Assembly: GCA_002344975.1 (NCBI GenBank)
Contig: DDUV01000042.1
Coordinates: forward strand, 1 to 64,000
Direction of reading: 5' to 3'
From: Saprospiraceae bacterium UBA2329
Lineage (GTDB): Bacteria; Bacteroidota; Bacteroidia; Chitinophagales; Saprospiraceae
Length of the DNA: 64,000 nucleotides
A model generated the notes under the pieces. The model saw nothing but the letters and a program-made list of their open reading frames with translations, did not search any database and had not been told where the DNA came from. Positions within the stretch are counted from its first letter, which is position 1, and every line of letters starts with the position of its first letter. Position numbers and translations under genes: made by a program. Positions 23,033 to 32,107 of the stretch are shown in pieces.

Positions 23033-24448
23033 ATGATATCCAGATTTGCATTCAGCCGTCTGACTTTGGTTCTCGTCTTTGCGCTATCTTCTTTTATCGC
23101 TTCTGCACAAGAAGCTGATATTGAGGCAGGTAAAACGATGTTCAGGAACTTGTGTGCCGCTTGCCACAACAAAGACATGAAAAGCGATCTCACTGGTCCG
23201 GCCCTCGGCGGCTTAGAAGACCGCTGGGCAGCCTTCCCGAAAGAAGACCTCTACAGTTGGATTCGCAACTCGCAGGCTTTGGTCAAAGCAGGCCATCCCC
23301 GCGCCGTAGAAGTGTATAACCAGTGGAAGCAGGTGCCGATGACGCCCTTCACCAGCCTCACCGACCCGGAAATTACGAATATCATTGCGTACATCAACTG
23401 TACGTTTACCAATTCCTGCCCGGGCGCGGTAGATATGAATAAGACGGTGGTAGAAGTTGCTCCCAAGAAGAAGGACTACACCTTCCAGTTGCTCATCACG
23501 GCGCTGATACTGGGCATTCTGGCCATCGTGTTTGCCGGCATCATTGCCAACCTCAACTACATGTCGAAGTTGCAGGAAGGCCAGGAAGCCCGCCGGAAGT
23601 CCTTGGTAGAAATCCTGACGAGCCGCGGCGTAGTAGGATTTGTGATCTTTGCACTCATCGTACTCGGCGGATATACAACGGTGAACAACGCCGTGGCGCT
23701 GGGCCGTCAGCAAGGCTACGCGCCGGAGCAGCCCATTAAGTTCTCGCACGCTACGCACGCTGGTTTGCACAAAATTGACTGCCAGTATTGCCACGACGGC
23801 GCTCGCCGCTCGAAGCACTCCGTTATTCCGGCTGCCAATACTTGTATGAACTGCCATGCCGCTGTGGATGTGGGGTCTCAGTACGGCACGGCCGAGATCA
23901 CCAAAATATACGCTTCCATCGGCTGGAATCCCAGCGAAAAGCAGTACATGGAGAATTACGACAAAATGAGCGAGGCCGATATCGAAAAAGTCTATCGCAA
24001 GTGGATTGCCGATGTTTATACCCGCGACATGAAAGACAAGGACCCCAAAATGGACCGCCTGGAAAAAACGGTGAACGAGCAGTGGAGAGCCATCAAGGCA
24101 TCGCTTACCAACGAAAACAAGAGCAAAATTCAAGGCCCCATCGAATGGGTGCGCATCCACAGCCTGCCCGACCACGCTTACTTCAACCATGCACAGCACG
24201 TTTCCGTAGGCAAAGTAGCCTGCCAAACCTGCCACGGCCCGGTAGAAGCGATGGAAGTGGTGCAGCAGCATTCTCCGCTTTCGATGGGCTGGTGCGTAAA
24301 CTGCCACCGCCAGACGGAAGTGAAATTTGCCGACAATGAGTATTACAAATCTTACCAACGCTACCACGAGGAGATCAAGAAAGGCGAACGCAAGGCGGTG
24401 ACGGTGGAAGAAATCGGCGGTTTGGAGTGCCAAAAGTGCCACTATTGA
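23033..24448 (+). CDS. actA: Alternative complex III subunit ActA, multiheme cytochrome c with an extra N-terminal heme domain
   Basis: 471 residues from the ATG at 23033; an upstream TTG in frame lies inside the promoter. A signal peptide ending in SAQ leads to a monoheme cytochrome domain with CAACH. Two membrane helices follow ('LLITALILGILAIVFAGII' and 'GVVGFVIFALIVLGGY'), then the ActA multiheme domain with CQYCH, CMNCH, CQTCH, CVNCH and CQKCH. That makes six CxxCH sites, whereas ActA is described as pentaheme. ACIII oxidises quinol in the membrane and passes electrons to the oxidase encoded downstream. First gene of a 12-gene same-strand operon. Confidence 0.92.
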   Translation: MISRFAFSRLTLVLVFALSSFIASAQEADIEAGKTMFRNLCAACHNKDMKSDLTGPALGGLEDRWAAFPKEDLYSWIRNSQALVKAGHPRAVEVYNQWKQVPMTPFTSLTDPEITNIIAYINCTFTNSCPGAVDMNKTVVEVAPKKKDYTFQLLITALILGILAIVFAGIIANLNYMSKLQEGQEARRKSLVEILTSRGVVGFVIFALIVLGGYTTVNNAVALGRQQGYAPEQPIKFSHATHAGLHKIDCQYCHDGARRSKHSVIPAANTCMNCHAAVDVGSQYGTAEITKIYASIGWNPSEKQYMENYDKMSEADIEKVYRKWIADVYTRDMKDKDPKMDRLEKTVNEQWRAIKASLTNENKSKIQGPIEWVRIHSLPDHAYFNHAQHVSVGKVACQTCHGPVEAMEVVQQHSPLSMGWCVNCHRQTEVKFADNEYYKSYQRYHEEIKKGERKAVTVEEIGGLECQKCHY

Positions 24449-24492
24449 TCCTGAAATCCTTTTTCTCAAGTATCTAAGAATCTCATCATACA

Positions 24493-27400
24493 ATGAAGAA
24501 AAAACAGCAAGAGGTCTGGATAGGAGTTGAACAACTCACCAATGACGCTGCTTATCAGGAACTCGTAGAGAAGGAGTTCAACGATATGCCCATCGTAGAG
24601 CAGTTGGCTCAGGAAAATGCTCCGGCACTGCAAACCAATCGCCGCGATTTTCTCAAGTATCTCGGTTTTGGTTTGGGCGCCGCTACGGTAGCTGCCGGCT
24701 GCGATATTCCGGTACGCCGCGCCATTCCGTATGTCGTCAAACCGGACGAAATTGTGCCGGGCATCGCCGTTTATTACGCATCTTCTTATGTGTATGGCGG
24801 CGACTACTGTTCCATCTTAGTAAAAAGCCGCGAAGGGCGTCCTATCAAAATTGAAGGCAACACCCTTTCCAAAGTAACCAAAGGCGCCACCAGCGCCCGC
24901 GCTCAGGCCGCTGTGCTCAGTCTGTACGACACCAGCCGCATCAACGGGCCGCACCGCATCCAGAACGGCAAAATGCAGAAGCCGCTCAAAAAATCGGATG
25001 CCGGTCTTTCCTGGGCGGATATGGACAAGGAGGTCATGGGCAAACTCAAGCCCGAATCCCGCGTCCGCATCGTAGCGCATACCATCCTCAGCCCGACTAC
25101 AAAAAAGGCCATTGCCGACTTCACGGCCAAATTTCCGAACACCGAGGTAGTCATGTACGATCCGGTGTCTTCTTCGGCCATGTTGCAGGCCAACGAAAAG
25201 AGCTTCGGCCAGGCGGTCATTCCGTCTTATCACTTCGATAAGGCACAGGTGATTGTCTCTTTTGACGCCGACTTCCTGGGTACCTGGATTTCTCCGATAG
25301 AATTTGCAGGCCAATACGCCCAGAATCGCAAGGTGGACCCGAAAAATCCGAAGCTTTCCCGCCACATTCAGGTGGAAAACCACATGACGCTCACGGGTTC
25401 CAATGCAGACAACCGCATCATGGTGAAACCCTCCGAGCAGGGCGCGGCCATCGTAGCATTGTACAATGAACTCGCCACGCTCAGCGGCAAGGCGCGCGTC
25501 AGCGGTCCGGCTCTTGATCCGGCCAAAGTTTCCAAAATCAAAGAAGCCGCGAAAGAACTCGCTGCCGCCCGCGGTGCGAGTTTGGTAGTGAGCGGCTCCA
25601 ACAATACCGGCGAACAGGTGCTCGTCAACGCCATCAACGATATGTTGGGCAACTACGGCGCTACCATCAGCTTTGAAGCCGCTTCTCTTCAGCGCCAGGG
25701 CAACGACGCCAAAATGCAGGCACTGATTAAGGAGATGGGCGCCGGAGCAGTAGATGCCCTCTTTGTTATGGACGGCGCCAATCCCGCTTATGACCTGCCC
25801 AACTCCGACAAGTTTGTGGAAGGTATGGGCAAAGTGAAAGTCAAAGTTTCGCTTTCAGGCGTACCCAATGAAACGCTGTTGGCTTGCGACTATGCGGCTC
25901 CCGCCAACCACTTCCTCGAAAGCTGGGGCGATGCAGAACCCAAGCGCGGCCATTACAGCCTGATTCAGCCGGTCATCGCGCCGCTGTTCAACACCCGTCA
26001 GGCGGAAATCAGCCTGCTGACCTGGGCCGCTTCCGAAAACCTGAACGCCGCCGCCGAACAACCCGCCTTTGAATACCTCAAGGAGCACTGGCAGCAGGCC
26101 ATGTTCCCGAAACAAAACAACTTCTCTACCTTCCAGGCATTCTGGGACAGCACCCTGCACGACGGCATCTTCGAAGTAGCCGGCGCCGGCGCTGAAACCA
26201 AGCCTTTCTCTGCCGATGTGAACGAGGCTGCCGCCAAAGTGCGCAAGCCGGGTTCATCGGAATTGGAGATATCCTTCTTTGAAACCGTCAACATGGGTGG
26301 CGGACAGTTTGCCAGCAATCCCTGGCTACTGGAAATGCCCGATCCCATCACGCGTACCGCATGGGGCAACTATCTGGCCATTCCGGTAAGCTGGGACGGC
26401 AGTGATTTCAAGTCGTTCAAAAACCTGAACAACCGCGAGATTTACGGTCAGGCCGACATTGTGGAAGTGGATGTGAAAGGCAAAAAGCAGCCCATCACCG
26501 CCGTTCGCCAGTTTGGTCAGATGCAAAATACCTTGGGCTTGGCCATCGGCTACGGCCGCGAAGTGACCGGCGAGGTAGGCCGTGCATTGGGCAACAAAGT
26601 GGGGATCAACGTTTACCCCTGGCTCAGCATTGATGCCGACGGCAATACGCAATACTATGCTGTGAATCCAACGGTGTCTGATAAGATCGGTACCGAAAAC
26701 GACTTTGCCTGCGTGCAGTACCACCACACGATGGGGGTAACTGAGAAAAAAGGCAAGTTGACCTATAAAGACAAGCGCACCGGCGAGCAGAAGGATGTGA
26801 ATTTGGATGAGAAGGTATCTTCCCGCCTGAAGGACCCCTTCAACGAGCACGGTTTCCAGGGCGGCATCACCGAGCGTACCATTATTTATAAAGGCAATCT
26901 GAAAGAGCTTCCCGAACTGACGGAGAAAATCCACCACAAGCGGGAGGAAGCCCAGCACCTCAACGAGCAGACCATCTATCCTACACAGAAATATGTGAAG
27001 GACATCTACTCGCAGGGGCACTGGTGGGCCATGCACGTTGACCTGAATGCCTGCATTGGTTGCGGTGCTTGTCAGGTAGCCTGCGTAGCTGAGAACAACG
27101 TGCCGGTGGTAGGCAAAACAGAAGTAGCCCGTCACCACGAAATGACCTGGCTCCGCATAGACCGCTACTACTATGGCGATTATGAAAATCCCAATGTGGT
27201 TTATCAGCCGATGATGTGCCAGCATTGCGACAACGCGCCTTGCGAAAACGTGTGTCCGGTGGCCGCTACCAACCACAGCAGCGAAGGTCTGAACCAGATG
27301 ACCTACAACCGCTGTATCGGTACGCGCTACTGCGCCAACAACTGCCCGTACAAAGTGCGCCGTTTCAACTGGTTAGATTACACTACGGCAGATATTTTTG

Positions 27401-27783
27401 TGGCCAACGAATATCGCGTCAATGGGGAAGAAATTCCATTCTATGCGGACAACCTCGTGCGCATGGTGCTCAATCCGGATGTGACGGTTCGCTCTCGTGG
27501 CGTGATCGAAAAGTGCAGCTTCTGTGTGCAGCGCATCCAGGAGGGTAAGCTCACCGCCAAGAAAGAAGGCCGCGCCCTCCGAGACCACGATGTGAAAACG
27601 GCTTGCCAGACCGCCTGCCCGACGGGCGCCATTACCTTCGGCGACCGCAACAACAAAGAGAGTCTGGTAGCGCAAAAGATGGACAGCCCGTTGAATTACA
27701 TCGCGCTTGAAGAAATCAACGTGTTGTCTTCCGTCAACTATGCGGCGCGCATCAACAACCGCAATGAAAATTTGGACGCCTAA
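24493..27783 (+). CDS. actB: Alternative complex III subunit ActB, molybdopterin-oxidoreductase-like plus ferredoxin domain
   Basis: 1096 residues. An N-terminal twin-arginine-like 'NRRDFLKYLGFGLGAATVAA' is followed by Cys and indicates export; the Cys may be lipidated. Residues about 70-780 resemble the molybdopterin oxidoreductase catalytic domain, which in ActB lacks cofactor. The C-terminal part carries iron-sulfur clusters of the NrfC/HybA type: 'CIGCGACQVACVAENN', 'CQHCDNAPCENVCPV', 'CIGTRYCANNCPY' and 'CSFCVQRIQEGK' with 'CQTACPTGAI'. Electrons would move from the quinol site in ActC through these clusters to the ActA hemes. Confidence 0.94.
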   Translation: MKKKQQEVWIGVEQLTNDAAYQELVEKEFNDMPIVEQLAQENAPALQTNRRDFLKYLGFGLGAATVAAGCDIPVRRAIPYVVKPDEIVPGIAVYYASSYVYGGDYCSILVKSREGRPIKIEGNTLSKVTKGATSARAQAAVLSLYDTSRINGPHRIQNGKMQKPLKKSDAGLSWADMDKEVMGKLKPESRVRIVAHTILSPTTKKAIADFTAKFPNTEVVMYDPVSSSAMLQANEKSFGQAVIPSYHFDKAQVIVSFDADFLGTWISPIEFAGQYAQNRKVDPKNPKLSRHIQVENHMTLTGSNADNRIMVKPSEQGAAIVALYNELATLSGKARVSGPALDPAKVSKIKEAAKELAAARGASLVVSGSNNTGEQVLVNAINDMLGNYGATISFEAASLQRQGNDAKMQALIKEMGAGAVDALFVMDGANPAYDLPNSDKFVEGMGKVKVKVSLSGVPNETLLACDYAAPANHFLESWGDAEPKRGHYSLIQPVIAPLFNTRQAEISLLTWAASENLNAAAEQPAFEYLKEHWQQAMFPKQNNFSTFQAFWDSTLHDGIFEVAGAGAETKPFSADVNEAAAKVRKPGSSELEISFFETVNMGGGQFASNPWLLEMPDPITRTAWGNYLAIPVSWDGSDFKSFKNLNNREIYGQADIVEVDVKGKKQPITAVRQFGQMQNTLGLAIGYGREVTGEVGRALGNKVGINVYPWLSIDADGNTQYYAVNPTVSDKIGTENDFACVQYHHTMGVTEKKGKLTYKDKRTGEQKDVNLDEKVSSRLKDPFNEHGFQGGITERTIIYKGNLKELPELTEKIHHKREEAQHLNEQTIYPTQKYVKDIYSQGHWWAMHVDLNACIGCGACQVACVAENNVPVVGKTEVARHHEMTWLRIDRYYYGDYENPNVVYQPMMCQHCDNAPCENVCPVAATNHSSEGLNQMTYNRCIGTRYCANNCPYKVRRFNWLDYTTADIFVANEYRVNGEEIPFYADNLVRMVLNPDVTVRSRGVIEKCSFCVQRIQEGKLTAKKEGRALRDHDVKTACQTACPTGAITFGDRNNKESLVAQKMDSPLNYIALEEINVLSSVNYAARINNRNENLDA

Positions 27784-27831
27784 TTGATCAATCCGGTACG
27801 CCCGGCGTACTTCTTTAAAATAGAGAACAAA

Positions 27832-29256
27832 ATGAGCGTTGTAGTATCTCCAATTCGGGAACCTCTGATAGAAGGCGGTAAAACCTACCATCAGATCACC
27901 GAAGATATTTGCTCTCCCACCGAGAAAGCACCTAATCTGGCCTGGATGATTGCCTTCGGCCTGAGTTCAGCTTTTCTGGGGCTGTACATTTTTACCGTAG
28001 CCTGGACGATCTGGTTCGGTATCGGCACCTGGAACCTCAACCGCACCATCGGCTGGGGCTGGGACATCACCAACTTCGTGTGGTGGGTTGGTATCGGTCA
28101 CGCCGGTACGCTTATCTCGGCCATCTTGTTGCTGTTCCGGCAGCGTTGGCGCACAGGGGTGAACCGGGCTGCTGAAGCCATGACCATCTTTGCGGTGATG
28201 TGTGCGGGTCAGTTTCCGCTCATTCACATGGGCCGTCTTTGGCTGGGCATCTTCATCTTTCCGTATCCCAACACGCGCGGCCCTTTGTGGGTAAACTTCA
28301 ACTCTCCGCTGTTGTGGGACGTGTTCGCCATCTCCACCTATCTTACGGTATCCTTGCTGTTCTGGTATTCGGGCTTAGTACCTGACTTCGCTACTTTGCG
28401 CGACCGTTCGCAGGGCTTGCGCCGTAAGATTTACAATGCAGTCTCTTTCGGCTGGACCGGTTCTGCCAAGCACTGGCAGCGTTTTGAAAGCCTCGCGTTG
28501 ATTCTCGCCGGTTTGTCCACGCCGCTCGTATTGTCGGTACACACCATCGTATCCTTCGACTTTGCCACCTCGGTGATTCCCGGTTGGCACACCACCATCT
28601 TCCCTCCGTATTTCGTAGCGGGCGCCATCTTCTCCGGCTTTGCGATGGTACAAACGCTGATGCTCATTGCGCGCAAGGTGCTGAAATTGGAAGAGTACAT
28701 CACTTTGCAGCATATAGACAGTATGAACAAGGTGATCTTGGTGACGGGTACCATTGTGGGCGTAGCTTACCTGACGGAGCTTTTTATCTCCTGGTACTCC
28801 GGCTATATTTACGAGCAATACGCTTTTTACAATCGCGTACTCGGCCCTTACTGGTGGTCGTATGTAGGCATGATGGCGTGTAACGTGTTGTCTCCTCAGG
28901 TGTTCTGGAGCCGCAAAATCCGCCGCAGTATCTGGTGGACGTTCGTGATGTCTATATTCGTCAATATCGGTATGTGGTTTGAGCGCTTTGTGATTATCGC
29001 CACCACGCTGGCCCGCGATTACATCCCCTCTTCCTGGAGCTACTATGTGCCTACTTGGGTAGAAATCGGTATTTTCCTCGGCACTTTGGGCTTGTTCTTC
29101 ACCCTGTTCCTCACGTTCACCCGCGTAGCGCCGGTGGTAGCAGTAGCAGAAGTAAAAGCCATTCTCAAAGCCGGTGGCGACCAATATGTGGGGCCGAATG
29201 CCAAGCCGCACCACCACCACGGCCACGATGAAGTAAGCACCGAAGCACATCACTAA
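27832..29256 (+). CDS. actC: Alternative complex III subunit ActC, NrfD-like quinol-binding membrane protein
   Basis: 474 residues from the ATG at 27832; a TTG start 48 bp upstream, directly after actB, is unlikely. About ten transmembrane helices follow a hydrophilic N-terminus ('EPLIEGGKTYHQITEDI'). 'WWVGIGHAGTLISAILLLFR' and 'AGQFPLIHMGRLWLGIFIFP' carry the conserved residues of the NrfD/PsrC quinol site. A His-rich tail ('KPHHHHGHDEVSTEAHH') ends the protein. It is the main quinol-oxidising subunit. Confidence 0.94.
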   Translation: MSVVVSPIREPLIEGGKTYHQITEDICSPTEKAPNLAWMIAFGLSSAFLGLYIFTVAWTIWFGIGTWNLNRTIGWGWDITNFVWWVGIGHAGTLISAILLLFRQRWRTGVNRAAEAMTIFAVMCAGQFPLIHMGRLWLGIFIFPYPNTRGPLWVNFNSPLLWDVFAISTYLTVSLLFWYSGLVPDFATLRDRSQGLRRKIYNAVSFGWTGSAKHWQRFESLALILAGLSTPLVLSVHTIVSFDFATSVIPGWHTTIFPPYFVAGAIFSGFAMVQTLMLIARKVLKLEEYITLQHIDSMNKVILVTGTIVGVAYLTELFISWYSGYIYEQYAFYNRVLGPYWWSYVGMMACNVLSPQVFWSRKIRRSIWWTFVMSIFVNIGMWFERFVIIATTLARDYIPSSWSYYVPTWVEIGIFLGTLGLFFTLFLTFTRVAPVVAVAEVKAILKAGGDQYVGPNAKPHHHHGHDEVSTEAHH

Positions 29257-29290
29257 TATCAACTTTGAACAAGCTACAACCGAGCATACA

Positions 29291-29818
29291 ATGAAACATC
29301 AAAAAGAGGTAATTTACGGTTTGTACGATGATGAGGAAATCCTCCTCCGCGCCGTGAAAAAAGCACAGGCCGACCACATCGAAATCATGGATGTGTTCAC
29401 CCCGTTTCCGGTACACGGCTTAGACAAAGCTATGGGATTGGAGGAGAGCCGTTTGCACATCGCTGGTTTTGCTTATGGCCTGACGGGCACGCTCACGGCG
29501 TTCTTGTTTATGACCTGGGTGTTCACCCGCGACTGGCCCATCATTTTCGGCGGTAAACCGTATTGGTCGGTGCCTTCCTTTATTCCCATCACTTTTGAGG
29601 TGACGGTATTGTTCGCCGCTATCGGCATGGTGGTCTCTTTCTTCACCGTGTGCGGTATGGCGCCCGGCCGGGTCAATCCCACTTTGGACGACCGCATTAC
29701 CGACGATAAGTTTTGCATTGCTTTCAATGCGGCAGGAGCGGAAGAGGAAGAGCGCGACCGCCTGCGCAGTTTCCTGAGTGGAACCGGAGCTTCTGAAGTA
29801 AACATGAAGACGATTTAA
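29291..29818 (+). CDS. actD: Alternative complex III subunit ActD (DUF3341)
   Basis: 175 residues: a soluble N-terminal domain ('VIYGLYDDEEILLRAVKKAQ') and two membrane helices ('TGTLTAFLFMTWVF' and 'FEVTVLFAAIGMVVSFFTV'), the layout of DUF3341 proteins that form ActD in ACIII. It has no cofactor-binding motif; its role is structural. It lies 34 bp after actC and 23 bp before actE. Confidence 0.92.
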   Translation: MKHQKEVIYGLYDDEEILLRAVKKAQADHIEIMDVFTPFPVHGLDKAMGLEESRLHIAGFAYGLTGTLTAFLFMTWVFTRDWPIIFGGKPYWSVPSFIPITFEVTVLFAAIGMVVSFFTVCGMAPGRVNPTLDDRITDDKFCIAFNAAGAEEEERDRLRSFLSGTGASEVNMKTI

Positions 29819-29841
29819 TTCGCCATAAAAAGAGAGCTTAG

Positions 29842-30720
29842 ATGAAAACCATTAAGCAAATAGTTTTTGTGCTGGTCATTGCCGCTGTGATGCAGGCCTG
29901 CCAACCTGCCGGCGGCGAGTTTCCCGGCAGCGAATACATGCCCGACATGGCGCACCCGATATCTTATGAGGCCAATGCTTACGATGCCTATAAGTATCAT
30001 ACATGGGACGAGCAAAGTGTGATGACCCGCAAGGAACTCACAGGCAGGATGCACCCTGTGAAAGGAACGATTCCGCGCGGTTATGCCGGCGTCTATTTCG
30101 CTTCCGGCGATGAAGCTCAACAAGCGGTGATGGACAACATGCACGGCGTAGGGAGCAACAACGCCCAAGCTATTCCGGTAAACGGCAAAGTGCCCTACTA
30201 CTACGGCAATACGCCGGAGGAACGCCTGCGCGCTACGGCAGAGATCATTGCCAATCCTTTCCCGATCACGAAATCGGGTTTGGAGAGCGGCAAAGAGTTG
30301 TACAATATATACTGTGGTCTTTGCCACGGAGAGAAGGGCGACGGCTTGGGCTATCTGGTGCGCGATGCCGACCCTGCCAAAGGTGATCCGGGAGGAAAGT
30401 ATCCGGCTGCTCCTGCCAACTTGGTGAACGAAGACTTTTCGGTGGCATCCAACGGCCGTTTTTACCACGCCATTATGTACGGTTTGAATGTGATGGGATC
30501 GTATGCCGATAAACTCTCTTATGAAGAGCGCTGGCAGGTGGTTCACTACATTCGCTCTTTGCAGGCTGTGAAAAACGGCGCCAAGTATGATGAAAGCGCC
30601 AACACGCTGAATCCGGCTTTCGGTACTCCGATGAAATTGGTTGCCAAAAAAGTTACGGCTGCTGCTGCGCCGGCTCCTGTAACAGATAGCGCTGCACCGG
30701 CAGGTCCGGCGAGCCATTGA
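29842..30720 (+). CDS. actE: Alternative complex III subunit ActE, monoheme cytochrome c lipoprotein
   Basis: 292 residues. An N-terminal lipoprotein signal (hydrophobic stretch ending V-M-Q-A-C, Cys near residue 20) is followed by 'GGEFPGSEYMPDMAHP', typical of ActE. One CGLCH heme site ('IYCGLCHGEKGDGLG') has a downstream Met ligand candidate in 'GLNVMGSYADKLSYE'. The Ala/Pro-rich tail is probably flexible. It is anchored to the outer face of the inner membrane and hands electrons towards the oxidase. Confidence 0.93.
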   Translation: MKTIKQIVFVLVIAAVMQACQPAGGEFPGSEYMPDMAHPISYEANAYDAYKYHTWDEQSVMTRKELTGRMHPVKGTIPRGYAGVYFASGDEAQQAVMDNMHGVGSNNAQAIPVNGKVPYYYGNTPEERLRATAEIIANPFPITKSGLESGKELYNIYCGLCHGEKGDGLGYLVRDADPAKGDPGGKYPAAPANLVNEDFSVASNGRFYHAIMYGLNVMGSYADKLSYEERWQVVHYIRSLQAVKNGAKYDESANTLNPAFGTPMKLVAKKVTAAAAPAPVTDSAAPAGPASH

Positions 30721-30761
30721 TGTAAATTTTATTCAAAAGACACTTTAATACGATTCGAACA

Positions 30762-32027
30762 ATGGATCAATTCGTATTCGACGCAAAAAAACGATGGGTA
30801 TTGGGCGGTGGTATGATACTGGGCCTGCTGTGCCTCATCATCACCTTCTTTGTGGATGACCAGTTTCACACCCGTTTCTGGACCAACTACCTGCACAATT
30901 CGGTATTCTTCACGGGGATCGCATTCATATCCTTGTTTATCATTGCTGCTTTTACTACGGCTTTGGCCGGGTGGAGTACACTGATCAAGCGGATTTGGGA
31001 AGCCTACTCGCTGTTTATGATTCCCGGCCTCATCCTTATGCTGGTCATTGTGGCCGGCGTGTGGGGGCACTGGCATCATTTGTATCATTGGGCCGACACG
31101 GCAGCCGTGAAGGAAGATCAGGTTTTGTTTGGAAAATCGGGCTTCCTCAATAAGTATTGGTACACCTTCGGCACGCTCATCATTGTGGGCGCCTGGATTT
31201 ACTTTGCGATGCAAATTCGCAAGACCTCTGTGGCCGAAGACAGCAATGGCCCCGGCGAAGATTTCAGCTATCACCGCCGGATTCGCACCCTTTCGGTCAT
31301 TTTCCTTCCGATAGCGGGCTTTTCCAGCGCGGCCATGATCTGGCAGTGGGTGATGTCCTTGGATGCACACTGGTACAGCACGTTGTTTGCATGGTACTCT
31401 GCGGCCAGTTGGTTTTTGGCAGCTATGGCCCTGACGATTCTCACGGTCATTTATCTAAAAAGCCAGGGCTACCTGCCCAAAGTCACTGCCGATCACCTGC
31501 ACGATTTGGGCAAGTACCTCTTTGGTATCAGCGTATTCTGGACCTACCTGTGGTTCTCTCAGTATATGTTGATCTGGTATGCCAACGTGGGTGAAGAAAC
31601 GATTTATTTCCGCGAGCGTTTGGACAACTACAAGCCGTTGTTCTTCCTCAACCTGATCATCAATTTTGTGCTGCCCTTCTTTGTGCTTTTGCGCAACGAT
31701 ACCAAGCGCAAAATCGGTACGATGGTCTTTGTTTCTGTGGCGGTATTCCTTGGTCACTGGCTCGACTTCTTCCTGATGATTAAACCGGGCGCCCGCATCA
31801 CGGCAATGGAAGCTGCTGCACACCACGCCGGCGAGGCCGCACATCATGTTGAGCATGCCACGCCTTTTGCCATCGGGTTTTCATTCCCCGGCATCTTGGA
31901 ATTGGGTACCATGATCGGCTTTTTGTGCTTGTTCCTGTACATCGTTTTCACGCGATTGACACAGGCTTCGCTCACGCCGAAAAATGATCCTTATCTGGAA
32001 GAAAGTCTGCATCACGAAGTGGTGTAA
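30762..32027 (+). CDS. actF: Alternative complex III subunit ActF, second NrfD-like membrane protein
   Basis: 421 residues with about ten helices, homologous to ActC but shorter. 'TLSVIFLPIAGFSSAAMIWQ' and 'YLWFSQYMLIWYANVGEETI' match the ActF subgroup. A hydrophilic His-rich insert ('EAAAHHAGEAAHHVEHATP') precedes the last helix. It ends 80 bp before the oxidase subunit II gene. Confidence 0.93.
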   Translation: MDQFVFDAKKRWVLGGGMILGLLCLIITFFVDDQFHTRFWTNYLHNSVFFTGIAFISLFIIAAFTTALAGWSTLIKRIWEAYSLFMIPGLILMLVIVAGVWGHWHHLYHWADTAAVKEDQVLFGKSGFLNKYWYTFGTLIIVGAWIYFAMQIRKTSVAEDSNGPGEDFSYHRRIRTLSVIFLPIAGFSSAAMIWQWVMSLDAHWYSTLFAWYSAASWFLAAMALTILTVIYLKSQGYLPKVTADHLHDLGKYLFGISVFWTYLWFSQYMLIWYANVGEETIYFRERLDNYKPLFFLNLIINFVLPFFVLLRNDTKRKIGTMVFVSVAVFLGHWLDFFLMIKPGARITAMEAAAHHAGEAAHHVEHATPFAIGFSFPGILELGTMIGFLCLFLYIVFTRLTQASLTPKNDPYLEESLHHEVV

Positions 32028-32107
32028 AGTATAAACAATTTGCCTGTTGCGGTATTTAAGCCACAGGAAGATTTCAATTAGTTTTACAACATTCAATTTT
32101 CAAAATA

